Source: Oscillospiraceae bacterium (GTDB lineage: Bacteria; Bacillota; Clostridia; Oscillospirales; Ruminococcaceae). Taken from it: a stretch of DNA of 64,000 nucleotides. The position numbers were made by a program, and so were the translations under genes. Under the pieces are notes generated by a model that was not told the DNA's origin, searched no databases, and saw only the letters and a list, made by a program, of their open reading frames with translations. The stretch is from positions 62,001 to 126,000 of the forward strand of contig JAETSI010000006.1 in the NCBI GenBank assembly GCA_021769725.1. The letters run 5' to 3'. Below are positions 1-9,192 of the stretch, one piece after another (within the stretch, counting starts at the first letter, position 1; each line of letters opens with the position of its first letter).

Positions 1-459
1 AAATTCCTTTGAAGTCATATTGAGCGGAACATCATTTTTACTGACTTTCTTCCCTGCTTTGTCGATCTTTAAACTGCCCATGGAAATTTCATCAAGAGCG
101 TATCGGCGTTTAAAGATGCCTGCGATTTTTGCAAGAAGAATATCAATATCATAAGGCTTTTCTATATAATCGTCAGCGCCAAGAATAAGACCGTTCAGCT
201 TATCGTCCTTGGCTGTTTTAGAACTTACTATAAGTATCGGCGTATTGCTTTGTTCACGTATCTTGCTGCAAACGGAAAATCCATCCATGCCCGGCAGCAT
301 AATATCAAGCACTATAAGCCTTGCCCCGTATTTTTCATAAAGGGACAAGGCTTTTTCACCGCTTTCGGCAGTTGATACTGTGTAATTCTCTGCACGCAGA
401 AAATCACACAGTACATCTGAAATTTCTTTATTATCTTCAACAATCAGAATATCGGTCAT
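1..459 (-). CDS. OmpR-family response regulator (partial, C-terminus outside window)
   Basis: The 153 visible codons start at ATG 459 and run off the left edge of the window. The receiver domain has the acidic pair E8/D9, phospho-acceptor D52 in VLDIMLPGMDG, S79 and K101 in the EKP loop. The last residues (MTSKEF) match the beginning of an OmpR-type winged helix. The gene is the last visible one of a minus-strand transporter operon and its ATG overlaps the ATPase stop codon (TAATG), so translation is probably coupled. By analogy with Bce-like modules a sensor kinase probably follows outside the window. It presumably controls the adjacent ABC transporter; that is inference. Confidence 0.9.
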   Translation of the reverse strand, partial: MTDILIVEDNKEISDVLCDFLRAENYTVSTAESGEKALSLYEKYGARLIVLDIMLPGMDGFSVCSKIREQSNTPILIVSSKTAKDDKLNGLILGADDYIEKPYDIDILLAKIAGIFKRRYALDEISMGSLKIDKAGKKVSKNDVPLNMTSKEF

Positions 460-1226
460 TACCAACCCATCTCCATAAGCCAGTTATTAAGAGCACGTTC
501 ACGCTCTCTTATTTGAGAATCATTTTCGTACTTACCTATATTATACTCGCCTTTTATGTTTCCGTCAACTATGTAGAGCACTCTTGTGCATTTTGCAGCA
601 ACTTTTACATCGTGGGTAACAAGCATAATGGTTGTACCGTCATTATTCAGTTTGGTAAGTTCATCCATAACTTCATCAGAAGATGTACGATTAAGAGCAC
701 CTGTCGGTTCGTCGGCAAAAATAATTTTCGGATTGTTTATCATACTTCGGCATATACAGGCACGCTGGAGCTGACCGCCCGAAACTTCGGTTATGTCGTT
801 GTCAGCAATGCTGATAATATCAAGCTTTCGCATAAGCTCCTCACCCCTGTGAACCGTTTCCTTGCGACTCTCTTTTATTTTATTCGATTGGCAGGAGGGA
901 AGGATGATATTATCAAGCACGGTAAGATTTTTCAGCATATACATCTGTTGGAAAATAAATCCCATTTCGTCAAGCCTTAGTCCGGCAATCTCCTTTTCAC
1001 TAAGTTTTGTTATATCCTTACCGCAGAACTGCACCTCGCCCGCGGTAATGCTGTCCATGCCGGAAACTGCATATAACAAGGTCGATTTTCCCGAACCTGA
1101 CGGACCCATTATGGCGACCATTTCTCCTTCGTCAATGCTGAAATTAACGTTTTTTAGCACGTTGTTCTGGCGCTTGTTTACGATATATGTTTTGCACAGA
1201 TCTTTTGCGGTTAAAACTTTACTCAT
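459..1226 (-). CDS. ABC transporter ATP-binding protein (MacB/LolD/BceA-like)
   Basis: A 255-residue nucleotide-binding subunit. It has Walker A GPSGSGKST near residue 41, a Q-loop (FIFQQMYML), the variant signature VSGGQLQR, Walker B IIFADEPT, and the H-loop histidine in VTHD. An AAGGAG ribosome binding site precedes ATG 1226. It follows the large permease by 14 bp and overlaps the response regulator by one base. The family powers MacB/FtsX-type permeases that expel peptides or lipoproteins or sense antimicrobial peptides at the membrane. The substrate cannot be told from sequence. Confidence 0.93.
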   Translation of the reverse strand: MSKVLTAKDLCKTYIVNKRQNNVLKNVNFSIDEGEMVAIMGPSGSGKSTLLYAVSGMDSITAGEVQFCGKDITKLSEKEIAGLRLDEMGFIFQQMYMLKNLTVLDNIILPSCQSNKIKESRKETVHRGEELMRKLDIISIADNDITEVSGGQLQRACICRSMINNPKIIFADEPTGALNRTSSDEVMDELTKLNNDGTTIMLVTHDVKVAAKCTRVLYIVDGNIKGEYNIGKYENDSQIRERERALNNWLMEMGW

Positions 1227-1240
1227 AATAATTATCTCCT

Positions 1241-3607
1241 TTATTCAACATTAGTGGCTTCGGAAGTTCTGATCTTTCTGGTGTGAAGTGCAGTTATCCA
1301 CGCTGCTGCAATCGTCACTGCAAATATGACCGCAGGATAGATCAGGAATATACGCAGCGGTTCAATATTGAAACGAATATCGGATGCCCCCATCATTCCG
1401 AAGATAGGCGTTATGCATAAATCTGTCATAGGGATAGAAGCGATTGCCGCTAAAATTGCCGCCGCAAGTGCTGCTATTCCGAAACGTAATGTATGCCACT
1501 TGACTATTGTGCCGTTTGTAAATCCGATAGCCTTGAGGATCGCTATCTGGCTGCGTTCGTCTGAAATAAACGACCGCTCAACAAGTAGAGTAACAAGAAT
1601 AACCACAATAACAGTTATCAGCAGAAGCAGATATTTCACAGCTTCCATGGCAGGCACTACGGATAAGCAGTCCATGCAGTATTCAGCAGAGTTCATTACC
1701 TTGGCATTATCGTAAAGATTCTGGATCTTTTCCTTGCGGCTTTCGATTTCTTTGTCTGACGGATCATCGGTAAAATCGACCTGATATTGTCTTAAAACTG
1801 CTGCGAATTTCATATCCGCAGGAGCTTCGTCGCTCAATCTGATAAGTTCTCCTAAATTGTTCATTGTCTGGAAATATGCGGTTACGATGCAGTCGATTTT
1901 TTCCGAACCGAAATCAATCGTTATAGTATCTCCGATTTCAGCACCGAATGTTTCGGATATCTGCGGTGTTACTGCGATTTCGTTTTTGTTTTTTGGTGCA
2001 GAGCCTTCAGTATATTCATATTCGTCGGCTCTGATGCCGATGCTCTGGGCGCAGGAAACCAGAATTTCCTTTCCGTCCGATGCAGCCTTGTATTTATATT
2101 GGATGTCAACGCTTAATTTGCATGGCATACCCTCTGCTGTGATTTCGTCAGCGATGCGTTTCAATTCATTTTCAACGTCTTTTCGGCTTTCTGCGCCAAT
2201 AAGCTCCATAGAACTGTCAAGACCGGATATGTATAGATCACTTTCCGTGCCAAAGGTACTTATCAGATTCGGACTTTTCATGGTTGAAACGGTATTAACC
2301 AGTATCAGCACGAACAGAGTGCAGATAAAGAATGAGATAATTATTGTCATAAAGCGTCTGGGAGCGCTTAAAATATCGTTTAAAGCCATATAAAGCGACG
2401 GCTTTGAGTTGGTTTTTCCCAGTCTTAAAAAACTCTTTTTGCGGAAACGTTCGCCTTTCTGTCCGCAGCGTATAGCGTCGATAGGGGTGAATTTCTTAAC
2501 TTTTCCCGTACAGCTGTATGCAAACATAAGAATTATGCATATTGTTCCAATCGTGCTTACAATGTTTATAAGAATGCCTGCATTATTACCGATCATCATG
2601 TTTCTGCTTGCAGACATAAGCAGCATATTTCCGAACGGAATACTTGCGAAAAATCCGATAATGCCGCCGACTATTGACATAATAAGATACTTTATTATGT
2701 AAAGACTGCGTATTTTTCTGTTTTTCAGTCCGATAGCTTTCATGACACCGATCTCTCTGTATTCTTCAGAAATGGTAAATCCGATAGAAAAGCGAAGAAC
2801 GACAAATGATACGATAATAAGGCAGATGCTTAATATAAGAACGATAAATGCTATTATCATTTCCGTTACATAGCACATTTTAAGCAGACTTCTGTCGCCG
2901 GTAAAGGCTATTCCGGGAATGTCGGCTATAGCAGATTTTGCTGCGTTCAGGTCATCGGTTTCAATATATATCAGATTGCAAAGATTATTTTTTATAATAT
3001 TTTCATCTGAGGATAATTTTTCATAGTCCGCCTGATTGAGAAAAAATCTTGTATTGCCCATAAAGTCAGAGCCTAAAAAAGCATCTTTTATTATGCCGGC
3101 AATTTTCAGTTTGATCTGAACATTGCCGAATGTTATATTGATTTTATCTCCTTTTTTTAAATCGTTGTTCTGCATGAAGTTTCCGGCAATCATAACTTCC
3201 CCCGGAGCTACATTCCTGACAACATCATTGTTTTTATCAAAATATTTGAGTTTTGCGTCTGATATTGACTGAAACAGCGGATTATTTTTTGTTTCCGTTT
3301 TTGTTCCGTCTTCATGTCTGATGCAGTTCTGTGTGCCGGAAATGCATTCTTCTATCTTATAGCTTTTCACGCATTCTGTTTTTTCGAGTACTGGCGATGC
3401 CTTTCCCGCAGATTCGCTGCCCATTGTGACAACAGTTAAATCTCTTATGCCGGCTTTGTCAAGATAATAGTCCGTTCCGTTCATTACAGTCAGAACGTTA
3501 TTAAGTCCGCTTGCTGCAAACATTACCGCAAGGATAATGAACATAAGCAGTATAAAGTTCATTGTTTTCTTGCGTTTCAGGTCTTTTTTAAGTATGTTCA
3601 GGTACAT
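1241..3607 (-). CDS. FtsX/MacB-like ABC transporter permease
   Basis: A 788-residue membrane protein with the two-module layout of large FtsX-type permeases. An N-terminal membrane helix (about residues 17-38) is followed by an extracytoplasmic region and an FtsX core with three helices (about 245-365). A second helix (about 415-435), a second extracytoplasmic region and a C-terminal FtsX core with three helices (about 655-780) follow. Each FtsX core carries the EIGVMKAIG or QIAILKAIG coupling motif typical of the family. It lies first in an operon with its ATPase and a response regulator. That suggests an envelope-stress or peptide-resistance transporter; the substrate is unknown. Confidence 0.9.
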   Translation of the reverse strand: MYLNILKKDLKRKKTMNFILLMFIILAVMFAASGLNNVLTVMNGTDYYLDKAGIRDLTVVTMGSESAGKASPVLEKTECVKSYKIEECISGTQNCIRHEDGTKTETKNNPLFQSISDAKLKYFDKNNDVVRNVAPGEVMIAGNFMQNNDLKKGDKINITFGNVQIKLKIAGIIKDAFLGSDFMGNTRFFLNQADYEKLSSDENIIKNNLCNLIYIETDDLNAAKSAIADIPGIAFTGDRSLLKMCYVTEMIIAFIVLILSICLIIVSFVVLRFSIGFTISEEYREIGVMKAIGLKNRKIRSLYIIKYLIMSIVGGIIGFFASIPFGNMLLMSASRNMMIGNNAGILINIVSTIGTICIILMFAYSCTGKVKKFTPIDAIRCGQKGERFRKKSFLRLGKTNSKPSLYMALNDILSAPRRFMTIIISFFICTLFVLILVNTVSTMKSPNLISTFGTESDLYISGLDSSMELIGAESRKDVENELKRIADEITAEGMPCKLSVDIQYKYKAASDGKEILVSCAQSIGIRADEYEYTEGSAPKNKNEIAVTPQISETFGAEIGDTITIDFGSEKIDCIVTAYFQTMNNLGELIRLSDEAPADMKFAAVLRQYQVDFTDDPSDKEIESRKEKIQNLYDNAKVMNSAEYCMDCLSVVPAMEAVKYLLLLITVIVVILVTLLVERSFISDERSQIAILKAIGFTNGTIVKWHTLRFGIAALAAAILAAIASIPMTDLCITPIFGMMGASDIRFNIEPLRIFLIYPAVIFAVTIAAAWITALHTRKIRTSEATNVE

Positions 3608-3671
3608 CTTTCTACCGCCTTTCTGTGTTATGAGGTAATTCTAACACACAAATTATTAAATAATCCTTAAA

Positions 3672-3708
3672 TAAAAAATCCGGCTGTCTGATTTTTACAG
3701 ACAACCGG
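3672..3708 (-). terminator. Rho-independent terminator
   Basis: An 11-bp stem (3680-3690 with 3698-3708, one G-T style mismatch) is followed on the minus strand by a run of six T. It lies just past the stop of the 3715-5262 gene and so ends the UbiA-HAD-membrane protein operon. Confidence 0.85.
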
Positions 3709-3714
3709 TTGCTG

Positions 3715-5262
3715 TTATTTTTTTGCAATATGTTTAAAGAAGAATGAATCTTCGTATTCACCGAAGAAATTGCCTCGAGCCCCATCCTCAAATAAGTCTA
3801 TTTCTGTGGCCTTCAGCGGAACGGCAGGATCGTTTGCAGAGTTGGTAGTAGATACTATAGTCCTCATTATTTCATGCTGCGCAGTAAGTCCGCCGAGTGC
3901 AAGAGTGATTATCAGAGCACTGGAAAAAAACAAATTTCTTTCTTTAAGATAAGAAGCGAGCGTGTCCATTACCAGAACAAACAGAACGACCAGTGCAGGT
4001 ATTGAAGCTCTCATTACAAAGTCAACATGAGGACCAACACGTATAAGCGGCACAATAAGCAGCGTAGCCAGCGATACGTAAAAAAGTCCGTTTTTCGACT
4101 GCTTTTTGTAAATAAGAATATAATAGATCAGGAATTCAAAGAAAACAGTCATCAGATAAGGCATCAGGAAGCGTTTAATTTCCGTATATGCGATCCCCTG
4201 AGTACTTGTTGCATTGCTTTTCAGAAAGAGGAATGATGTTATGCCGATCAGACCGCCGGCAGCTACATTCTGGAATGTAATGACATCTTTTAGAATAACC
4301 GTGATATTTTTCTTGAAAGGAACTTTTTTATCATAAAGTCTTACACAGCGCCTGATGAAGAAATAGGCAATAAACGGAAGAAGTCCTACGGCGGGGAGCG
4401 TGCAGAAAAGCAAGCTGAAAGAGTAAATGAATATCAGCGAGCGGCTGTTTTTGAGATGAAGGAGGAGAAGCGTTATCAGCCATGCCGGTATTGCCTGATT
4501 AAATACCCAGAACAGCTGAGTTGTCATGGAAGATATCTGGAATCCCGGCGCCCAGTTTTCAAGATGTAGCGTATTGAACCACGTGTAGGTGTCAGAATTT
4601 GTGTAGATGAATGCGCCTACAGCGTCCAGTCCGCTGAAGAAAATAAATGCGATCATCACCGGCAGAGAGATCTTCTTATGAAATGCAGAGATCATGTAAA
4701 AGATAAGGAGAATGCCGATAACAGCCCAGATAAACAGAAAACCATATGCTGAATCAATACCGAAATGCTTTCCGTACCAGGCAGCCGGAAGCCAGAAAGC
4801 AAAGTAATAAATCATTGCTACAGGACTTTCAAAGAAAGGTGCAGTTTCATTTATATATACCGGCCAGTCGCTTTCGACAAGCTTTTCCAGTATGGCGTTT
4901 CGCCACATATGATCGTAATTCTGAAATGCATAACCGCCAATGCCAGACATATATACCCACACTATTGCTATAATAACGGCACAGATGATCTTGGGGATGT
5001 TCTGTTTGCTGATCAGTGATGTATCAAGCGAAGGCGCATGGATCATTGCAAAATAAAGTCCTGCAATAATTACGGCTGCGCTCATCAAAGCCAGCGGAAG
5101 TTTGAACCATCCGAATACGAAAATCAAAAAAGGGACAGCAATATAAATATATGCCAGTCGGCTGAATATAGGGGACGAAGCAGCTTTTTCAGCCTTTTCT
5201 GCTGTTTCTTTTGTTCCTGATATTACATTTGTTTGTTTTTTCTTTTTTGTGTTTGTGCTCAT
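3715..5262 (-). CDS. Polytopic membrane protein, probable GT-C-type glycosyltransferase
   Basis: A 515-residue integral membrane protein with a lysine-rich cytoplasmic N-terminus (about 35 residues) and roughly 11-12 hydrophobic segments. The first long outside loop contains NYDHMWRNAILEKLVESDWP. Its acidic residue just after the first helices and the following WP are reminiscent of GT-C glycosyltransferases that use polyprenyl-phosphate sugars, but I cannot name a family. ATG 5262 is preferred over GTG 5271 because AGAGGTGG lies at the right distance and the ATG forms an ATGA overlap with the HAD stop. Operon partners are a polyprenyl-phosphate phosphoribosyltransferase-like protein and a HAD phosphatase, so I infer transfer of a pentose to a cell-surface acceptor. 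Confidence 0.6.
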   Translation of the reverse strand: MSTNTKKKKQTNVISGTKETAEKAEKAASSPIFSRLAYIYIAVPFLIFVFGWFKLPLALMSAAVIIAGLYFAMIHAPSLDTSLISKQNIPKIICAVIIAIVWVYMSGIGGYAFQNYDHMWRNAILEKLVESDWPVYINETAPFFESPVAMIYYFAFWLPAAWYGKHFGIDSAYGFLFIWAVIGILLIFYMISAFHKKISLPVMIAFIFFSGLDAVGAFIYTNSDTYTWFNTLHLENWAPGFQISSMTTQLFWVFNQAIPAWLITLLLLHLKNSRSLIFIYSFSLLFCTLPAVGLLPFIAYFFIRRCVRLYDKKVPFKKNITVILKDVITFQNVAAGGLIGITSFLFLKSNATSTQGIAYTEIKRFLMPYLMTVFFEFLIYYILIYKKQSKNGLFYVSLATLLIVPLIRVGPHVDFVMRASIPALVVLFVLVMDTLASYLKERNLFFSSALIITLALGGLTAQHEIMRTIVSTTNSANDPAVPLKATEIDLFEDGARGNFFGEYEDSFFFKHIAKK

Positions 5263-5819
5263 GTTTCCCACCTCTTTATTTTGTTTTTGCTCACAATAAA
5301 CGATTTCTTTGCCGTTTGAGCCAGCGGAAGATCGGCAAGTGAATCTGAATAGAATTCGTCTATTGCAGCGTTTCCGTATTTACTGCGAAAACGTTCTACT
5401 TTTTCGTCACCTTTGCAGTTTTTTCCTGATATTATTCCGGTCAGGGGATCTGCTTTGGTTGCGATAATAGAGATATTTCCCAAATTTTTGCAGAACGGAG
5501 CAACAAGAAATTCCGGAGAAGCCGAGATTATCAGATCATCGCTGTGTTTCTGCTCAAGATACCATTCTTTGATCTTGTGCATCTTCTTACGGCAGAATAG
5601 CTCTGTTTCAGCTGTAATATCGGGGATATTACTGACAAATGACAAAAATCGTTCCTTCATCTGTACAGTTGTTATCTTCCCGGTCTTATGCAGTATGGCT
5701 GCCGTCACCTGTGATGGAAATTTTAAAATTACAGACGGATGCCTCCTCAAGGAAAACAGCCAGAAATCTATCGTGCTGTCGCCGTTATATATAGTTCCGT
5801 CAAAGTCGTAAACATTCAT
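5259..5819 (-). CDS. HAD-IB family phosphatase
   Basis: A 186-residue soluble HAD hydrolase. Motif I is YDFDGT with nucleophile D5 and acid/base D7, motif II is the serine of IISASPE, the lysine of KGDEK is motif III-like, and motif IV is YSDSLADLPL. GGAGGTAG precedes ATG 5819. It overlaps the UbiA gene by 20 bp and the membrane protein by 4 bp, so the three are co-translated. In the known mycobacterial pathway a phosphatase removes the 5-phosphate from polyprenyl-phosphoryl-5-phosphoribose. I infer that this HAD enzyme, not a PAP2 enzyme, does that here. Confidence 0.85.
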   Translation of the reverse strand: MNVYDFDGTIYNGDSTIDFWLFSLRRHPSVILKFPSQVTAAILHKTGKITTVQMKERFLSFVSNIPDITAETELFCRKKMHKIKEWYLEQKHSDDLIISASPEFLVAPFCKNLGNISIIATKADPLTGIISGKNCKGDEKVERFRSKYGNAAIDEFYSDSLADLPLAQTAKKSFIVSKNKIKRWET

Positions 5820-6681
5820 GGACTACCTCCGGGAAATAAATAAGGACAGTTATCACTGCGGCATATATTGCTCCAAGCAGGAGAAGTATCTTGTCATGTA
5901 GTATAACATCTACGGGATTGCCATGTTCATCAACTTCAAGGGTGTAGACATAGCGCATCATCATTACCATTCCGAGCGGAACGGTACAGATCAACACCCC
6001 CGACTCATCTGCATTAAGACTCCATATGGAATAAAACACGATAAATAGTCCCATGTAGATATAAAGATTGCTGTTGAGATATTGTTCACTGTAGTATTGA
6101 AGCACCTTTCTTGATGATGTGCCGCAGGATTTCTTTTCATTTCTGCGTTTTCCATATGCGAAAAACATTGACAAGGAAATAACTGTAAGATAAAGCAGAC
6201 CGGATATCCTTACTCCGGTCACAGCTGAACCGTAGAGCACACGCAGGAAAAATCCTGAAACAAGAAGAACAATATCAATGACCGGTCTGTTTTTCAGTGA
6301 CAAACTGTACAGCAAGTTGATAAAAAGATACAGCAACGGGATAAGGCAGTGTATATTTATTCCACAAAGCAGCACATCAATAACAGCAGCTGCCGTCAGC
6401 AGCACTATAAGCAGTATTATAGCTTCGGTCTTTGAGACAGCTCCGCTTGCGAGAGGTCGTTGGCATTTTACCGGATGATTTCTGTCGCTTTCAATGTCGC
6501 TTATGTCATTAATAATGTAAATTGCTGAAGAGCACAGAGAAAATACCAGGAATCCGAAAAAAAGATTAATAAGAGTGTAATAATCTGTAAGCGTTTTTCC
6601 GAAAAAAGCCGGTACTATTATAAGTATGTTTTTGATCCAGTGTTTCACCCGCATCAGTCTGATATAATTTATTGGTTTCAA
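5800..6681 (-). CDS. UbiA-family polyprenyl-phosphate phosphoribosyltransferase (DPPR synthase-like)
   Basis: A 293-residue UbiA prenyltransferase fold with about nine membrane segments. The first signature NDxxDxxxDR is at 58-67, followed by HPVKCQRPLASG, which is the form seen in decaprenyl-phosphate phosphoribosyltransferases rather than in menaquinone or heme UbiA enzymes. The N-terminus RVKHWIKN also fits that subfamily. Expected reaction: PRPP plus polyprenyl phosphate gives polyprenyl-phosphoryl-5-phosphoribose and PPi at the cytoplasmic face. The start is TTG 6681; the upstream Shine-Dalgarno is poor and ATG at residue 10 is an alternative. It is first in a three-gene overlapping operon. 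Confidence 0.85.
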   Translation of the reverse strand: MKPINYIRLMRVKHWIKNILIIVPAFFGKTLTDYYTLINLFFGFLVFSLCSSAIYIINDISDIESDRNHPVKCQRPLASGAVSKTEAIILLIVLLTAAAVIDVLLCGINIHCLIPLLYLFINLLYSLSLKNRPVIDIVLLVSGFFLRVLYGSAVTGVRISGLLYLTVISLSMFFAYGKRRNEKKSCGTSSRKVLQYYSEQYLNSNLYIYMGLFIVFYSIWSLNADESGVLICTVPLGMVMMMRYVYTLEVDEHGNPVDVILHDKILLLLGAIYAAVITVLIYFPEVVHECLRL

Positions 6682-6870
6682 ATTGTCATCATTCTTTACA
6701 CCATTCTTTATGATAAGATTCAGAAATTTTTTAGAAATACGTTTTTTGGCATAATAATATTTTGCCCTATTTATAATCTTAGTCGCTTTTATCAGTCTGA
6801 ATCTCTCATTTGCTTAATGATATTTGTATGATTGAATATATTTGAACAGTGAATTTTGTGAGTTATAAAT

Positions 6871-6909
6871 AAAAACCGCACAGCAAACCGGTATGATTGC
6901 TATGCGGTA
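6871..6909 (-). terminator. Rho-independent terminator
   Basis: A stem of about 10 bp (6875-6884 with 6899-6908) is followed on the minus strand by five T. It lies directly downstream of the ABC-2 permease stop at 6915. Confidence 0.85.
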
Positions 6910-6914
6910 TGTTA

Positions 6915-8075
6915 TTATGACCTTGACTGTCTTTTGTTTTTTGCAATAACCAGAGAAACTGCGAATATTGCAGCAGCAAATGCAAGCTGAACTGCGAGGC
7001 AGCTAAAGAATGATTCGGATGAAAATACCTCGCCTTCCTTTTCTCCGATTATATTAGTAGCCTTCACGTACCAGAAAGCTGGAAGAAGTTTTCCCAAATT
7101 GGCTGCCGAGTTTCCGAGAAGATTCTGCGGTACGAATACTCCGCAAAGGAAGCTCATTCCAAGAGAAATGACATTTGAGATCATGCTGATGCTTTTTTCT
7201 GTAGGAGCTAAAACCGAGATCAACAGACAGATTGTCATTGTTACAATAATGAGCACAATTGCATTGAGCATAGCCAGCAGTCCATGTGATGAGAAAAGTT
7301 CCGACTTGTATAAAATTGCTGCTGCGGTCATTATCACAAGGAAAAGTCCGGCAACAAATACCAACGTACCCAGAGTTGTCTGTAAAAGCTGATTATTTGT
7401 GGTGATGCTGGAGCAGTTCACACGCATACGGATCTTTTTCTTGTTCATTGCCAAAATGATAGGGCAGAGTCCGGTAGTAAGAACGGCTGTAAAAATATAT
7501 GCCAGATACTTGAAAAAGAAATATATTGGTTTGCTCAGTGTATTGTTTTCACTGTTATTGTCGTTGTACATTATAGTTTCAACTTCTGCGGAAAGAGCAG
7601 AGGAAGCTTTTTGTGAAGCTGTTTCAACTGTTTCACCGCTCGAAATATAGACGTTTATCATATTGATATATCTGTTGAGCTGTGAGTCAAAAAGTTCTGT
7701 GGAATATGTTCCCGGAACGCTGTATTCTTTGAAAAGTTCCTCCGTTTCTCCTGATTTAAGCCGGTCGGAGAATCCCTTTTCAATAGTCAGAATAACATCT
7801 GCTTTTTGATAATACAGAGCGTCGGTCTGTTCTTCTCTGCTGCTGCCGATATCTACAAGATCGCTGCCTTTTTTTATAAATTCAATTACTTCCCGGCTTG
7901 CCGCTGTATCATCTAGATCTGTAACGCTGATATTAAGTCTGACATTTTCATATTCCTTTTCTGAAGAACTTGATTTCGTCATGGCAAAACCTATCGAAAT
8001 AAAAATCACCACGTAAATAAGCGAAGAATTAAGCCGCTTTAAAAGCACTTTCATAAAAGCATTAAAGATTTTCAT
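6915..8075 (-). CDS. ABC-2 type transporter permease
   Basis: A 386-residue permease of the ABC-2 (COG0842) type. It has an N-terminal membrane helix (about 15-32), an extracellular region of about 150 residues, then a cluster of about five helices (about 190-375). The end of the molecule is basic. The start overlaps the upstream permease gene by 14 bp. With that permease and the ATPase it forms a three-gene exporter operon. Such DrrAB-like exporters move lipids, drugs or peptides; no substrate clue is visible. Confidence 0.88.
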   Translation of the reverse strand: MKIFNAFMKVLLKRLNSSLIYVVIFISIGFAMTKSSSSEKEYENVRLNISVTDLDDTAASREVIEFIKKGSDLVDIGSSREEQTDALYYQKADVILTIEKGFSDRLKSGETEELFKEYSVPGTYSTELFDSQLNRYINMINVYISSGETVETASQKASSALSAEVETIMYNDNNSENNTLSKPIYFFFKYLAYIFTAVLTTGLCPIILAMNKKKIRMRVNCSSITTNNQLLQTTLGTLVFVAGLFLVIMTAAAILYKSELFSSHGLLAMLNAIVLIIVTMTICLLISVLAPTEKSISMISNVISLGMSFLCGVFVPQNLLGNSAANLGKLLPAFWYVKATNIIGEKEGEVFSSESFFSCLAVQLAFAAAIFAVSLVIAKNKRQSRS

Positions 8076-9192
8076 ATGTTTTTCTCCTTGTCATCAGGAA
8101 ACCTCCTGTAATAAAAAACAGTGATATAATCAGGAGAGCTGCTGCTTTTTCAATGTATCTTGTATAACCGGCTTCTATCGTTAAATAGTATAACATGTCG
8201 CTTATAATTGCGGCAGGATTGATACTGTTGATTACAGGGCATTTTTCCTCAATAATAGTTTTCATATTGCCAACCATAAGTCCGCTGAGAAAACAGCAGA
8301 ACAATGATACGCTCGTGGATATTGCACCTTTGACGGCCTCCGACATACGTCCGGCAGAACCGATAAAAAATCCTATTGAAACTCCTGCAAAAGCTCCCAG
8401 TGCACCTGTAAGATAGATCATTAAAATATTTCCGCCCAAGTCTATTTTCAGAATGAAAAGTACAAAGCTGGTTGTTAATATAACTGAACAGAGCTGTGTA
8501 ATGCAGCCTGCAAGCAGAGATGAAGCAATTGTAATAAAGCCAATATTTGGCGAGAGACATTTTCTTGCGCCGACAGCCGAAAGATTGCCCTGATTATTGA
8601 TAGCACTGTATAATCCGGTAATCATTCCGAAAAGTGCAGCCATAGTTATAAGATTCATGAAATACATATCGTAATAATTCATGTTTCCGTTGGTAGGGGA
8701 ATTGTTTTTGATAGTATCGGTTTCCGTATGAAGAGCTTTTACTGCTTCTGTAAGTCCTGCCGGGTCAACCGCAGATATATCTGATATTATCTGCCTTTGC
8801 GATTTATATTGATCCAGAAACGATTTTATTATCGACTGCTCTATGCCGGAACTGATAACGGTAAGTGATATTTCATCATCTACGGTAATTATTCCGAAAA
8901 CATCGCCTTTTTTGAGCATTTTTTCTGCTTTGTCTGTATCAGCATACCGAAATTCAAACAGACTATCGTCTGCATTTTTCATTTTACCTATAACGGATTC
9001 AAATACAGCATCTTCTTTAGCAAATGTAACGGCAACGGGAATTTCCGAAAACATTTCTTCTTTTTCGTATAGTTTGCCGAATCCCATGTAAAAGAACGTG
9101 CCCAGGATTATTGGAAAGCACATTAACCAGAAAAGACTTTCCTTTTGTCTTATATTATTCAGAAATTCATATTTCAAATTATGCAGGAACAT
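8062..9192 (-). CDS. ABC-2 type transporter permease
   Basis: A 376-residue partner permease with the same plan as its neighbour. A membrane helix at about 23-40 is followed by an extracellular domain of about 140 residues. Five or six helices come next, with a last one near 350-365. It is a paralogue of the 6915-8075 product, so the transporter is probably a heterodimer. The ATG shares one base with the ATPase stop (TAATG). Confidence 0.88.
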   Translation of the reverse strand: MFLHNLKYEFLNNIRQKESLFWLMCFPIILGTFFYMGFGKLYEKEEMFSEIPVAVTFAKEDAVFESVIGKMKNADDSLFEFRYADTDKAEKMLKKGDVFGIITVDDEISLTVISSGIEQSIIKSFLDQYKSQRQIISDISAVDPAGLTEAVKALHTETDTIKNNSPTNGNMNYYDMYFMNLITMAALFGMITGLYSAINNQGNLSAVGARKCLSPNIGFITIASSLLAGCITQLCSVILTTSFVLFILKIDLGGNILMIYLTGALGAFAGVSIGFFIGSAGRMSEAVKGAISTSVSLFCCFLSGLMVGNMKTIIEEKCPVINSINPAAIISDMLYYLTIEAGYTRYIEKAAALLIISLFFITGGFLMTRRKTYENL

